From contig JAZNBS010000026.1 of NCBI GenBank assembly GCA_045587185.1, positions 1 through 42,220 of the forward strand: a DNA stretch of 42,220 nucleotides, written 5' to 3'. Made by a program: the position numbers and the translations under genes. The stretch comes from UMGS172 sp045587185. GTDB taxonomy: Bacteria; Bacillota; Clostridia; Oscillospirales; Acutalibacteraceae. Shown piece by piece: positions 16,106-24,854 of this stretch (positions are counted from its first letter, which is position 1; each line of letters starts with the position of its first letter). The notes under the pieces are model-generated. The model was not told the origin of the DNA. It did not search any database and worked only from the letters and a program-made list of their open reading frames with translations.

Positions 16106-18289
16106 ATGAAAATTATCAAACGAAATGGCTCTGAAGCAATTTTTGAGCCAATAAAAATTGAAAATGCTATTGCCAAGGCCAATTTGGCCACCGAGGGCAA
16201 GCCTGAACTTATCCCAGAGCAGATTCACGCCATTGCCGCCATCATTGAGAACTACTGTGCAGGTATTGGCAGAGCGTTGTCGGTTGAGGAAATTCAGGAG
16301 TTGGTTGAGACTCAACTTATGAAACACGGTGCTTATGAGACGGCCAAGCGTTACATCCGCTATCGTTACACACGTAATATGGTGCGTGCATCCAACACCA
16401 CAGATGATAAGATATTGTCGCTTATCGAGTGTAACAACGAGGAAGCCAAACAGGAAAACTCAAACAAGAATCCCACTGTAAACAGCGTCCAGCGTGACTA
16501 TATGGCGGGAGAGGTCAGCCGTGATATAACCGAGCGTATTCTGTTACCTGAGGAGATAGTCAAGGCTCACCGTGATGGTATTATTCACTTCCACGACAGT
16601 GATTATTATGCTCAACATATGCATAATTGTGACCTTGTAAATCTTGAGGATATGTTGCAGAACGGGACCGTTATAAGCGGAACTATGATTGAAAAGCCGC
16701 ACAGTTTTTCCACTGCCTGCAACATTGCAACTCAGATTATCGCACAGGTTGCGTCCAATCAGTATGGCGGTCAAAGTATCAGCCTTACCCATCTTGCACC
16801 TTTTGTGCAGATTTCCCGTGAGAAGATTCATCGGGAGGTTTTGGCAGAGTTGGAATCGGCCGATGTCGTGATGTCGGAAGATAAGATAAGCGCCATTGTT
16901 GAAAAACGCTTGCGTTCTGAGATAAACAAGGGTGTCCAGACCTTGCAATATCAGGTTGTAACTTTGCTTACCACCAACGGTCAGGCACCGTTCATCACCG
17001 TGTTTATGTACCTTGGTGAAGCAAGGTCAGAACAGGAAAAAAAGGACCTTGCGCTGATAATTGAGGAGGTACTGAATCAACGAATTGAGGGTGTTAAAAA
17101 TGAAGCAGGGGTTTATGTAACGCCTGCGTTCCCCAAACTTATTTATGTTTTGGAGGATGACAACATTACCGAAAATTCGCCGTATTGGTATCTGACCGAG
17201 TTGTCGGCGAGGTGTACCGCCAAGCGTATGGTGCCCGACTATATTTCGGAAAAAATTATGCTGAAACTCAAAATTGACCAGAACGGCAACGGTAACTGCT
17301 ATACCTGTATGGGATGCCGCAGTTTTTTGACCCCTTGGGTGGATGAAAACGGCAAACCCAAATACTACGGACGGTTTAATCAGGGAGTTGTTACCATAAA
17401 CCTTGTGGACGTTGCTTGCTCTTCCCAAACGGAAGGCAAGGATGAGGAAAAGTTCTGGGATGTATTGGAAGACCGTCTTGAACTTTGCCACCGTGCTTTA
17501 CAATGCCGTCATGAGCGACTTGAGGGTACTTTGTCGGATGCAGCGCCTATTCTTTGGCAATACGGAGCATTGGCAAGACTTGAAAAAGGCGAACCGATTG
17601 ATAAACTGCTACATGGCGGTTATTCTACCATTTCGCTTGGATACGCAGGTCTTTGGGAGTGCGTTTACCACGTTACGGGTAAAAAGTTGACCGAGCCTGA
17701 AGGCGAGGCTTTTGGTATCAAAGTGCTTGAAAAACTTAATGATGCCTGCCTCAAATGGAGAAATGCCGAGAATATTCACTATTCGCTTTACGGCACACCG
17801 CTTGAATCTACCACCTATAAGTTTGCCAAGGCTTTGCAAAAACGTTTTGGTGTCATTCGGGGTGTAACCGATAAGAATTATATCACCAACTCTTATCACG
17901 TCCACGTAACCGAGGAAATCGATGCATTCGCAAAGTTGACTTTAGAGGCCAAGTTCCAGGCATTGTCTCCCGGCGGTGCAATCAGTTATGTTGAAGTGCC
18001 CAATATGCAGGATAATATCGAGGCCGTACTTGACGTTATGAAGTTCATTTATGATAACATTATGTATGCCGAACTTAATACCAAGTCGGATTACTGTCAG
18101 GTCTGCGGTTTTGACGGTGAGATTCGCATTGCCAAAGATGACGGCAAGTTGGTATGGGAGTGTCCCAAATGCGGTAACAGAGACCAGTCAAAAATGAACG
18201 TTGCCCGAAGAACTTGCGGTTATATCGGTACCCAGTATTGGAATCAGGGCAGAACTCAAGAGATTCAGGAAAGAGTGTTGCACCTGTAA
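16106..18289 (+). CDS. nrdD: Anaerobic ribonucleoside-triphosphate reductase (class III)
   Basis: The enzyme reduces ribonucleoside triphosphates to deoxy forms without oxygen, using a glycyl radical. The N-terminal 90 residues (from M-K-I-I-K-R-N-G) form the ATP-cone allosteric domain. The catalytic barrel follows, with N-G-N-C-Y-T-C-M-G-C-R. Near the C-terminus four cysteines (C-Q-V-C-G and C-P-K-C-G) form the zinc site, and R-T-C-G-Y-I-G carries the radical glycine. ATG 16106 (727 residues) has GAGGA 7 bases upstream and follows the promoter; an upstream TTG extension would lie before the promoter. Its activase gene nrdG is 3 kb away rather than adjacent. Confidence 0.96.
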   Translation: MKIIKRNGSEAIFEPIKIENAIAKANLATEGKPELIPEQIHAIAAIIENYCAGIGRALSVEEIQELVETQLMKHGAYETAKRYIRYRYTRNMVRASNTTDDKILSLIECNNEEAKQENSNKNPTVNSVQRDYMAGEVSRDITERILLPEEIVKAHRDGIIHFHDSDYYAQHMHNCDLVNLEDMLQNGTVISGTMIEKPHSFSTACNIATQIIAQVASNQYGGQSISLTHLAPFVQISREKIHREVLAELESADVVMSEDKISAIVEKRLRSEINKGVQTLQYQVVTLLTTNGQAPFITVFMYLGEARSEQEKKDLALIIEEVLNQRIEGVKNEAGVYVTPAFPKLIYVLEDDNITENSPYWYLTELSARCTAKRMVPDYISEKIMLKLKIDQNGNGNCYTCMGCRSFLTPWVDENGKPKYYGRFNQGVVTINLVDVACSSQTEGKDEEKFWDVLEDRLELCHRALQCRHERLEGTLSDAAPILWQYGALARLEKGEPIDKLLHGGYSTISLGYAGLWECVYHVTGKKLTEPEGEAFGIKVLEKLNDACLKWRNAENIHYSLYGTPLESTTYKFAKALQKRFGVIRGVTDKNYITNSYHVHVTEEIDAFAKLTLEAKFQALSPGGAISYVEVPNMQDNIEAVLDVMKFIYDNIMYAELNTKSDYCQVCGFDGEIRIAKDDGKLVWECPKCGNRDQSKMNVARRTCGYIGTQYWNQGRTQEIQERVLHL

Positions 18290-18293
18290 GCAA

Positions 18294-18328
18294 AAAACTT
18301 CCGAAGCGGATGCTTCGGAAGTTTTTTT
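18294..18328. terminator. Bidirectional terminator between nrdD and the LysR gene
   Basis: A 12-bp perfect stem, AACTTCCGAAGC at 18296-18307 and its complement at 18312-18323, has a GGAT loop, T's after it and A's before it. It can end transcription from both sides. Confidence 0.88.
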
Positions 18329-18329
18329 G

Positions 18330-19232
18330 TTACTTAAATTGATCAGTTAAAAGTTTTATAGCGTATTCGGCATATTCTGAAATATATTGACCTTTTCTGG
18401 TTATTACGGCAGGTTGACGGGTGCGCACACTGTGTTTTAAGGAGAACATTTTGATTTTCCTGTTGGTGCCCATATTCTCGATAAATTGTTTTGGAAGAAT
18501 TGTGGCGCCAAGACCCTGACGGCACATTGCCCAAGCCGAGCCAAGACCGACCACCTCAACCGAAATTTTTGGTGACAGATTTACGGCTGCACAACTTTTT
18601 TCAAAAAGTTGGCGCATTTCCTGTGAATGCCCTACAACGACGAAAGGCAAATCGGCGCACTGAGAAAGTTCAATCGTTTCGGTACTCTCCGAATAGCCGT
18701 GAATCATTTGACACAGGTTTTCGGGGACGGCCAACACAAGTGTGTCCGATTCAATGGGGACTACGTCGAGCACCGATTCGTCAACAGGTAGGTTGACAAT
18801 GGCAAAGTCGTATTTGCCGTCAGCAGCATCCTTGCGAAGTCGGTCACTGCCTTCCTCGTGCAGGATTATTTCTACGTTTGGGTATTTTTGCTTGATTTTT
18901 TCGGCAAGAGGGGGGATGAGGTACAGGCAACGGAAAGGGGAGACACCGATGTTTAATGCTCCACGGTTGCCCGACTTGAAATCCTCCATCGAACGTATCA
19001 ACTGCTCCTCTTTATATAAAAGTTTTTGTGCTTCCTTGAAAAAATGTTCGCCCGCCGCGGTTACGCTCATAGGATTTGTGGTGCGGTCAAAAAGTTTTAC
19101 TCCAAGGTCGTTTTCCAGACTTAATATCTGCTTGCTTAAAGCAGGCTGAGAAATCCCCAATTTTTCAGCCGTTTGCGAAAAGTTCAGGCTTTCATATAAA
19201 GCAATGGCATAATGCAACTGTCGTGTGTTCAT
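18330..19232 (-). CDS. LysR-family transcriptional regulator
   Basis: This protein of about 300 residues opens with M-N-T-R-Q-L-H-Y and a winged helix-turn-helix at residues 15-60 (L-G-I-S-Q-P-A-L-S-K-Q). The effector-binding domain begins near residue 90. I chose the ATG at 19232 because AAAGG lies just upstream; a TTG 15 bases earlier would place that site inside the gene. It is divergent from the TRAP-type permease gene, the usual arrangement for a LysR activator and its target. The ligand is unknown and is probably the transported compound. Confidence 0.9.
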   Translation of the reverse strand: MNTRQLHYAIALYESLNFSQTAEKLGISQPALSKQILSLENDLGVKLFDRTTNPMSVTAAGEHFFKEAQKLLYKEEQLIRSMEDFKSGNRGALNIGVSPFRCLYLIPPLAEKIKQKYPNVEIILHEEGSDRLRKDAADGKYDFAIVNLPVDESVLDVVPIESDTLVLAVPENLCQMIHGYSESTETIELSQCADLPFVVVGHSQEMRQLFEKSCAAVNLSPKISVEVVGLGSAWAMCRQGLGATILPKQFIENMGTNRKIKMFSLKHSVRTRQPAVITRKGQYISEYAEYAIKLLTDQFK

Positions 19233-19293
19233 AAAATCGCCTTTCAAAATTGAACAATTATGTTATTATAATAACTTGAAATTTCACAATTTG

Positions 19294-19334
19294 CAAGTGT
19301 TTATGGTATTAAAAATATTTTTTTAGAACACTTG
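19294..19334. promoter_or_regulatory. Candidate LysR operator, 8-bp inverted repeat
   Basis: CAAGTGTT at 19294-19301 is exactly complementary to AACACTTG at 19327-19334, with 25 bases between. The right arm overlaps the -35 element of the permease promoter. This lies in the only shared control region of the divergent pair. Confidence 0.4.
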
Positions 19335-19359
19335 ACATTATGAAAAAACGGTGTATAAT
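19332..19359 (+). promoter_or_regulatory. Promoter of the TRAP-type permease gene
   Basis: TTGACA at 19332-19337 and TATAAT at 19354-19359 are spaced by 16 bases. The leader to the ATG at 19411 is about 45 bases. Confidence 0.8.
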
Positions 19360-19410
19360 ATAACCGTTAAGCAATAGAAACTATAACCTATCAGGAAAGA
19401 GTTGAACTTT

Positions 19411-20769
19411 ATGCCGTCTTGTTTGATTTATTTAGGCGTTATGCTTGCAGTCATAGTTATATGGTTTGCACTGTTTAAAAGGCCAATTTATGAAGGCGTT
19501 TTCATAAGTTTCCTTTTGTTGCTGACCATAACGGGAACTTGGGGCAATGTGTGGGGATATATTGACGATGCGTTGTCAACTTCACTTTTGTATTCGATGG
19601 TTGCTTTTGTTGCAATGTCAATACTGCTCACAAAAACCAAAATCATTGATAGTTGTATTGCAATTATTCTGTCTCTTATCGGTCGTTTGACAGGCGGTGC
19701 TGGTTATGCCGCCGTTATTGCCAGTAGTTTTATGGGTGCCTTGTCGGGCTCAGGCCCCGGAAATATTATGGCAACAGGCGCGATAACCATACCCGCAATG
19801 AAAAAATCGGGCTTCCCCTCGGAACTTGCCGCTAATATTGAAAGCAATGCAAGTTATATGGGTAATATGATTCCGCCCTCTTCCAATATCGTTGCGGCAA
19901 TGGGTGCTTTTGCGGCACTCTATCCTCACGTTAATATGACAACGGGACAGTTTTGGATTGTTTTGTGGGGAATTTCGCTTTGGTTTATTTTGCAACGTCT
20001 TGTGATGGTGTGGGCCTTTTGCAAATATTATAAGGTAAAGCCTATTCCTAAAGAAGAACTTCCCAACCTGAAAGAAACGCTTAAAAAGGGTTGGAAGGGT
20101 CTGCTTTTGCCCGTTATTATTCTGTTGCCCTTTGTTTTGGATTATTTCTTTAAAGATAATTTCTTTACCGAACGTCTTGGCGTAGCAGGTGCAAAGTATC
20201 TGTCAAGTTCTGTTCTGTTGTTTATCGGCGGTGTTGCAGCAATTTTTTCTTGCTTTGCCGCTGAGGATAAGTCAACCGTAAAAATTACCAACATTGCCAA
20301 AATGTTTGGTGACGGCGTTAAGACAATCGCACCTGCAATCGGTGTTTGTGTGTTTGGATATATGATTGGTTCTCTGTTTGCCGACCTTAATGTTGCAGGC
20401 GAGATGGGTGCCATTATCTCAGGTTGGAATTTTGGTAAACTTGGAATGGTTTTGGCGGTTTGTACCATCACCTGTTTTATGGGAATGGTTGTGCCCGGCT
20501 CGTCGTTGGTGGTTATCTTCGGACCAATGTTTATAACCGTTTTGGCCGATGTTGGATGTGACCCGTTGCTGGCCGCCGCAATGTTGCCTTGTATCTGCGG
20601 TGTTATGTGCGGAATCACCCCTCCGTTGGGTCTTGGAATGTATGCAGGTATGACCTTGGCTGAATCTGACTTCGATAAGACCTTTAAAAACAACCTTTGG
20701 TGGGTTGCTGCACAGTTTGTTCTGGAGGTTGTCGTTCTGATGGGTTGGTTACCTATTTTGGGAATGTAA
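19411..20769 (+). CDS. TRAP transporter large permease (DctM-like)
   Basis: The 452-residue protein has about twelve hydrophobic segments. Conserved DctM-like features are S-G-S-G-P-G-N-I-M-A-T-G-A-I-T-I-P in the first half and V-V-P-G-S-S-L-V-V-I-F-G-P in the second, with I-P-P-S-S-N and I-T-P-P-L-G at the two substrate and sodium sites. It would carry organic acids or related solutes, driven by sodium. The ATG at 19411 follows AGGAAAG by 11 bases; TTG at 19402 is too close to that site. There is no DctP-type binding protein nearby, and the only companion is the 97-residue protein downstream. Confidence 0.85.
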   Translation: MPSCLIYLGVMLAVIVIWFALFKRPIYEGVFISFLLLLTITGTWGNVWGYIDDALSTSLLYSMVAFVAMSILLTKTKIIDSCIAIILSLIGRLTGGAGYAAVIASSFMGALSGSGPGNIMATGAITIPAMKKSGFPSELAANIESNASYMGNMIPPSSNIVAAMGAFAALYPHVNMTTGQFWIVLWGISLWFILQRLVMVWAFCKYYKVKPIPKEELPNLKETLKKGWKGLLLPVIILLPFVLDYFFKDNFFTERLGVAGAKYLSSSVLLFIGGVAAIFSCFAAEDKSTVKITNIAKMFGDGVKTIAPAIGVCVFGYMIGSLFADLNVAGEMGAIISGWNFGKLGMVLAVCTITCFMGMVVPGSSLVVIFGPMFITVLADVGCDPLLAAAMLPCICGVMCGITPPLGLGMYAGMTLAESDFDKTFKNNLWWVAAQFVLEVVVLMGWLPILGM

Positions 20770-20781
20770 GGAGGTATCATA

Positions 20782-21075
20782 ATGAAAGAGATTTGCAAGA
20801 AAATTTCAAACGTTTTAAGGGTAATTTTCGGATATGGAATTATGATAAGCCTTTTTGCAGGCGGCTTAACATTTTTCGGTTACGTTGCCGCGCTTATCAT
20901 CGGCGGCGGCACTGCTGCTACCATATGTGATGTGATATATAATCACATAATTCCTGTTATCATCAAAATTTCAACCGTTATGGTACTTTTGGGACTTGTG
21001 ACCATGTATCTCAATGGTGAAAAAGCACTTACATCCAATAAAAAGAAGTCCTCCAAGCACGAGGGAGAACTTTGA
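20782..21075 (+). CDS. Small membrane protein, putative partner of the TRAP-type permease
   Basis: These 97 residues contain two hydrophobic stretches (about 13-45 and 53-79) and a lysine-rich soluble tail. A strong AGGAGGT site precedes the ATG, and the gene begins 12 bases after the permease stop. A normal DctQ small subunit has four membrane segments and about 160 residues, so this would be a reduced or different partner. I do not recognise a named family; the role is inferred from position only. Confidence 0.6.
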   Translation: MKEICKKISNVLRVIFGYGIMISLFAGGLTFFGYVAALIIGGGTAATICDVIYNHIIPVIIKISTVMVLLGLVTMYLNGEKALTSNKKKSSKHEGEL

Positions 21076-21107
21076 TAATTTGATAAATATTTTATACCCT
21101 TTTCAAG

Positions 21108-21153
21108 AAAGCAAAGTGACCCCAGATAAATCTGCGGTCTCTTTGCTTTTTAT
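21108..21153 (+). terminator. Terminator of the permease operon
   Basis: AAGCAAAGTGACC at 21109-21121 pairs with 21136-21148 with one mismatch, and TTTT follows. Confidence 0.8.
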
Positions 21154-21166
21154 ATACTTTACTCTG

Positions 21167-21193
21167 TTGACATTTTGGGAAAATTAGTATAAT
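21167..21193 (+). promoter_or_regulatory. Promoter of nrdG
   Basis: TTGACA at 21167-21172 and TATAAT at 21188-21193 are consensus hexamers, but the gap is only 15 bases, which suggests a weak or activated promoter. Confidence 0.6.
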
Positions 21194-21198
21194 GTTAT

Positions 21199-21218
21199 TG
21201 TAGTTGAATATAACTACA
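21199..21218. promoter_or_regulatory. Inverted repeat at the nrdG transcription start
   Basis: TGTAGTT at 21199-21205 and AACTACA at 21212-21218 form a perfect 7-bp inverted repeat around GAATAT. It begins 6 bases after the -10 element, where a bound repressor would block initiation. It does not match the NrdR box. Confidence 0.45.
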
Positions 21219-21251
21219 GTTATGGCACCCAATAGATAAAAAGGTGAATTT

Positions 21252-21767
21252 ATGAACTACGCAAAGATAAATAAAAACGATATAGCCAACGGAACAGGCG
21301 TGAGGGTAACGCTGTTTGTTTCGGGTTGCACGCACCGTTGCAAAGGTTGTTTTAACGAGGAAGCGTGGGACTTTGATTTTGGTCGGGCATTTACCGAAGA
21401 AACTGAAAAAGAACTACTTGAGGCTTTGAGTCCCAGTTATATAAAAGGATTGACCTTGCTTGGCGGTGAACCGATGGAACCGCAAAACCAACGTTCGTTG
21501 TTTCCGTTTTTGAAAAGGGTTAAAGAAAAGCACCCCGAAAAGACCGTGTGGTGCTATTCGGGATATACTTTAGAGCAACTTACGGGTGAGTCACGCGCAA
21601 GGTGTGAGGTTACCGATGAACTGCTCAGTATGATAGATGTGTTGGTGGACGGAAAGTTTCAAGAAGAACTAAAGGACATTTCATTGCGTTTTCGCGGTTC
21701 GTCAAATCAAAGGATTATCGACCTTAAGGCAACGCTTCAAAGCGGTGAGGTTGTATTGTGGAACTGA
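21252..21767 (+). CDS. nrdG: Anaerobic ribonucleotide reductase activating protein (radical SAM)
   Basis: The enzyme uses S-adenosylmethionine and a 4Fe-4S cluster to place the glycyl radical on NrdD. The 171-residue length is typical. S-G-C-T-H-R-C-K-G-C at about residues 25-34 is the CxxxCxxC cluster motif, and L-L-G-G-E-P is the SAM-binding glycine stretch. The start at ATG 21252 has AAGGTG upstream. It has its own promoter and is followed by another promoter, so it is transcribed alone. Confidence 0.95.
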   Translation: MNYAKINKNDIANGTGVRVTLFVSGCTHRCKGCFNEEAWDFDFGRAFTEETEKELLEALSPSYIKGLTLLGGEPMEPQNQRSLFPFLKRVKEKHPEKTVWCYSGYTLEQLTGESRARCEVTDELLSMIDVLVDGKFQEELKDISLRFRGSSNQRIIDLKATLQSGEVVLWN

Positions 21768-21783
21768 AAATAATGCCATTCGG

Positions 21784-21812
21784 TTGACTTGTAACGGTTG
21801 GTAATGTATAAT
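21784..21812 (+). promoter_or_regulatory. Promoter of the 166-residue orphan gene
   Basis: TTGACT at 21784-21789 and TATAAT at 21807-21812 are separated by 17 bases, 36 bases before the ATG at 21849. Confidence 0.75.
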
Positions 21813-21848
21813 AGAACAAATAGATTTGTTTGACTCGGAGATGGATTT

Positions 21849-22349
21849 ATGAACTTTAAGGCTATTTCTGAAACTGCTGAAAAATATAAGACCATTACTG
21901 TTCTTTGCAAAAATGTGGATGAGTCTTTTTTGCCGAAAAAGGCAGATGGTACAACCATTCAGTTAAAGGAACTTTTCCGCATTGATACAGCAATGCTTAT
22001 GATGTTTTTGTCGGCGACTGACGGCACTTTATCACGTTCAGAGGTTGAACTGATGGATGCCGTGACGGGCTACAACACCGATGCAAAAATGTTGGCAAGG
22101 CTTATTAAAGAGTATAAATTAAATTCAGTCAAGTTTGCAATGAAAACGCCCAAGGCTTTGACAGTTGCAGTGGCGTTTGGCAAGCAAAAGGCGGATTTTT
22201 CTTTGGCACTGCAAATGGTGGAGTTTTTCGGTAAGTTTGGTGAGTTGCTGATTGATTCATATAACGGAGTTGAAAAGTCCGAAAAGGCAGGGTTGGATAT
22301 TTATATTGCCAATCTTGACGCATATATGAAAAAGCACTTGACTATTTGA
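21849..22349 (+). CDS. Uncharacterised protein, faint TerB-like motif
   Basis: This 166-residue soluble protein is predicted to be mostly helical. The stretch F-L-S-A-T-D-G-T-L-S-R-S-E-V-E-L near residue 55 resembles the acidic D..G..s..E helix of TerB-like proteins, but no other landmark confirms it. It has its own promoter and no partner gene in the same transcript. GGAG precedes the ATG. I do not recognise the family. Confidence 0.6.
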   Translation: MNFKAISETAEKYKTITVLCKNVDESFLPKKADGTTIQLKELFRIDTAMLMMFLSATDGTLSRSEVELMDAVTGYNTDAKMLARLIKEYKLNSVKFAMKTPKALTVAVAFGKQKADFSLALQMVEFFGKFGELLIDSYNGVEKSEKAGLDIYIANLDAYMKKHLTI

Positions 22350-22466
22350 GGTTTGGTGTTAAAATATAATTCTGTAAATTGAATTTTCTTTTGGCAATTA
22401 TCGCTTTGCGGTTTGCAAATATTATGAACTGTATCCCTAAAGGAACAGTATCGGAGGTATTTTTTT

Positions 22467-23057
22467 ATGTCAAAAAGTAAGAAAGAAACAAATGTTGCCG
22501 TTGTCGGTATATTTGCCGCATTGGTAATCGTGCTGCAGTTTTTGAGCGCCTTTGTCAAGATTGGAAACTTCCCGTTGACATTGACCCTCATTCCCATTGT
22601 TCTGGGAGCCGTTTTGTACGGACCCAAGGTGGGGGCAATACTCGGCGGTGTTTTCGGCGCTGTTGTTGTTGTTTGCTGTTTTACGGGTATTGATCCCGGA
22701 GGAGCAATCCTTGTGCAGGCCAACCCTTGGCTTACAAGCGCGGTTTGTATAGCAAAGGGAATATTGGCCGGTGTTTTGCCTGCTTTCGTGTTCAAGGCGT
22801 TCGGTGAAAAGCATCAATATGCGGGTACCGTTGTATCGGCAGTTGTTGCGCCTATCGGAAACACGGGTTTGTTCCTTATCTGTATGCTTGTGTTCTTCAA
22901 GGATATTCTTGTGAGTTGGGCGGGCGGTTCTGATACCGTGTATTACATCTTCACAGGTCTTACGGGTTGGAACTTTGTAATTGAAACGGCAATTAACATT
23001 GTTGCCGCACCGTTGCTTTTCCGTGTGAGCAAGGCAGTAAAGAAAATGTATAATTAA
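22467..23057 (+). CDS. ECF transporter S component (substrate-binding membrane protein)
   Basis: The 196-residue protein has about six hydrophobic helices and, in the first, the A-A-L-V-I-V-L-Q-F pattern typical of ECF S components. These bind a vitamin or related solute and share an EcfA-A'-T module coded elsewhere. S-components for folate, pantothenate and thiamine share this overall look; the substrate cannot be read here. CGGAGGT precedes the ATG. I saw no riboswitch in the 117-base leader that would identify the ligand. Confidence 0.85.
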   Translation: MSKSKKETNVAVVGIFAALVIVLQFLSAFVKIGNFPLTLTLIPIVLGAVLYGPKVGAILGGVFGAVVVVCCFTGIDPGGAILVQANPWLTSAVCIAKGILAGVLPAFVFKAFGEKHQYAGTVVSAVVAPIGNTGLFLICMLVFFKDILVSWAGGSDTVYYIFTGLTGWNFVIETAINIVAAPLLFRVSKAVKKMYN

Positions 23058-23074
23058 AGTGTTGACCGATTAAT

Positions 23075-23128
23075 CAGACCGTTTTAATTTGTACAAATCG
23101 TGCAGATTGAGACGGTCTCTCTTTATTT
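23075..23128 (+). terminator. Likely terminator after the ECF S component gene
   Basis: AGACCGT at 23076-23082 pairs with ACGGTCT at 23112-23118, and CTCTTTATTTCTT follows. The large loop makes it moderate. Confidence 0.55.
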
Positions 23129-23400
23129 CTTACCGCTTTTTTACAAACACATTTCTTGCAGTTGCTTTGTTGCTCTACAGAGGATACAAAACTTGCAAAT
23201 CACTCATTTTAATATTTTCAAATAAATCAGTGGCATAATAATACGAAATCGTCACATATAATTGGCAAAATTTTATTCAATATTATGGTTGTTTTTTTAG
23301 GAGGGTTGTGCTACAATGTTTAACTGAAATCTGCCGTTGCTTTTTTCGTGCCAATGGTGGGTTTCGTTACGTTTAAAAAATATTAAAAGAAGATGATTTT
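23129..23400. other. Noncoding stretch before the antiporter gene
   Basis: About 270 bases, AT-rich, hold no convincing reading frame. A weak promoter candidate is TTGTTT at 23289 and TACAAT at 23312-23317 with a 17-base gap. It would give an 80-base leader in which I recognise no known riboswitch. Confidence 0.4.
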
Positions 23401-24693
23401 ATGGTATTGTTATCGGTGTCGATAGCACTTTTGGCAGGTCTTTTGATGACACGCGCCTTTAAACCTTTAAAACTGCCCTCGGTTACGGCTTACCTCATTG
23501 CAGGTGTGCTTATCGGCCCTTACTGTCTTGGTGCTTTGGGTATTGACGGACTGGGATTCAACAATCACATCGACGTTGAGCAGTTAGCCTTGGTTTCAGA
23601 GGTCGCTTTGGGATTCATTGCTTTCTCTATTGGTAATGAGTTTATATTGAGCGACCTTAAGAAGACCGGCAAGCAGGCGCTTACTATCGGTGTTTTGCAG
23701 GCCGTTGTTGCTATGCTTTTGGTTGATGTGGCCTTAGTTGGAATGCATTTCATTATGCCTGATAAACTGTCGTTGGCTCAGGCTATTACTCTTGGCGCCA
23801 TTGCCACTGCGACTGCGCCTGCCGCAACGCTTATGGTCGTCCGTCAGTATAAGGCCAAAGGCCCTTTGACCAAACTGTTGCTTCCTATTGTAGCATTGGA
23901 CGATGCCGTCGGTCTTATTGCTTTTGCAGTTTCGTTTGGTATTGCCAAAACCTTAGTCAGCGGTCAGGTTGATATGGTGTCCATACTTGTCAATCCGCTT
24001 ATCGAGATCGTGTGCTCACTCTTGCTGGGTGCCATTATGGGTTGGATACTTACACAACTTGAAAAACTGTTCAACTCCAATACAAACCGTCTGAATCTCA
24101 CCATTGCCGCGGTATTTTTGACTGCATCACTCTCAATGCTTGAGTTCCACATAGGACCCGTGCAGATTCATTTCTCATCGTTGCTGACCTGTATGATGTT
24201 GGGCACGGTGTTCTGCAATATTTGTCCGCTGTCTCATGACCTTATGGGTGCGGCCGATAAATGGACATCGCCAGTATTTGCTCTGTTCTTCGTTATCAGC
24301 GGTGCAGAACTTGAACTTAACGTTTTCACCGATTGGGCTATTGTTGTTATCGGTGCAGTTTATATCGTATCCCGTTCGCTCGGAAAATATATCGGCACGG
24401 CAGGCAGTTCAAAGATGACGCATTGCTCACCGCAGATTGTGAAATATTTAGGTATCACACTTTTGCCTCAGGCAGGTGTTGCCTTGGGTATGTGTGCGAC
24501 AGCAATGCAACTGGGAGCCGAGGGCGCGCTTATCCGCAACATCACCCTTTTTGCCGTTTTAATTTACGAATTGTTTGGACCGATTTTGACTCGAATGGCT
24601 CTTACCGCCGCAGGGGAGATTCACCCCATCACCGAAGAGGTCAAGCGCCGTCGTGAATTGAAACTCCAACAAGCCAAGGAACGGAACGAGTAA
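23401..24693 (+). CDS. Cation:proton antiporter (CPA2/KefB-like membrane domain)
   Basis: The 430-residue protein has about twelve membrane segments. P-S-V-T-A-Y-L-I-A-G-V-L-I-G-P near residue 27 and A-L-D-D-A-V-G-L near residue 165, with the ion-binding Asp pair, mark the Na+/H+ exchanger superfamily. It ends in a short basic tail and lacks the TrkA-N/C domains of KefB and KefC. It likely exchanges sodium or potassium for protons in the plasma membrane. It is a single gene followed by a terminator. Confidence 0.88.
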   Translation: MVLLSVSIALLAGLLMTRAFKPLKLPSVTAYLIAGVLIGPYCLGALGIDGLGFNNHIDVEQLALVSEVALGFIAFSIGNEFILSDLKKTGKQALTIGVLQAVVAMLLVDVALVGMHFIMPDKLSLAQAITLGAIATATAPAATLMVVRQYKAKGPLTKLLLPIVALDDAVGLIAFAVSFGIAKTLVSGQVDMVSILVNPLIEIVCSLLLGAIMGWILTQLEKLFNSNTNRLNLTIAAVFLTASLSMLEFHIGPVQIHFSSLLTCMMLGTVFCNICPLSHDLMGAADKWTSPVFALFFVISGAELELNVFTDWAIVVIGAVYIVSRSLGKYIGTAGSSKMTHCSPQIVKYLGITLLPQAGVALGMCATAMQLGAEGALIRNITLFAVLIYELFGPILTRMALTAAGEIHPITEEVKRRRELKLQQAKERNE

Positions 24694-24745
24694 AATCCCC
24701 AAAAAGGTTACAAAAGCACTGGAAAGAAATCAATAAAAATATCTA

Positions 24746-24780
24746 CCGCCGATATCCATTGGGTGTCGGCGGATTTTCTT
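24746..24780 (+). terminator. Terminator of the antiporter gene
   Basis: CCGCCGA at 24746-24752 pairs with TCGGCGG at 24766-24772, followed by ATTTTCTT. Confidence 0.7.
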
Positions 24781-24854
24781 TAAATAAACACTTGTAAAAA
24801 GGAGTTGTTAGTGGTATTATATACTATGTATAGGTGTAATTTGGGGGTGTTGGG

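Noticed and set aside
22350..22466. Riboswitch controlling the ECF S component gene
   Set aside because: I found none of the conserved cores of thiamine, folate, preQ1 or cobalamin riboswitches; only a weak 5-bp inverted repeat lies near the ribosome site.
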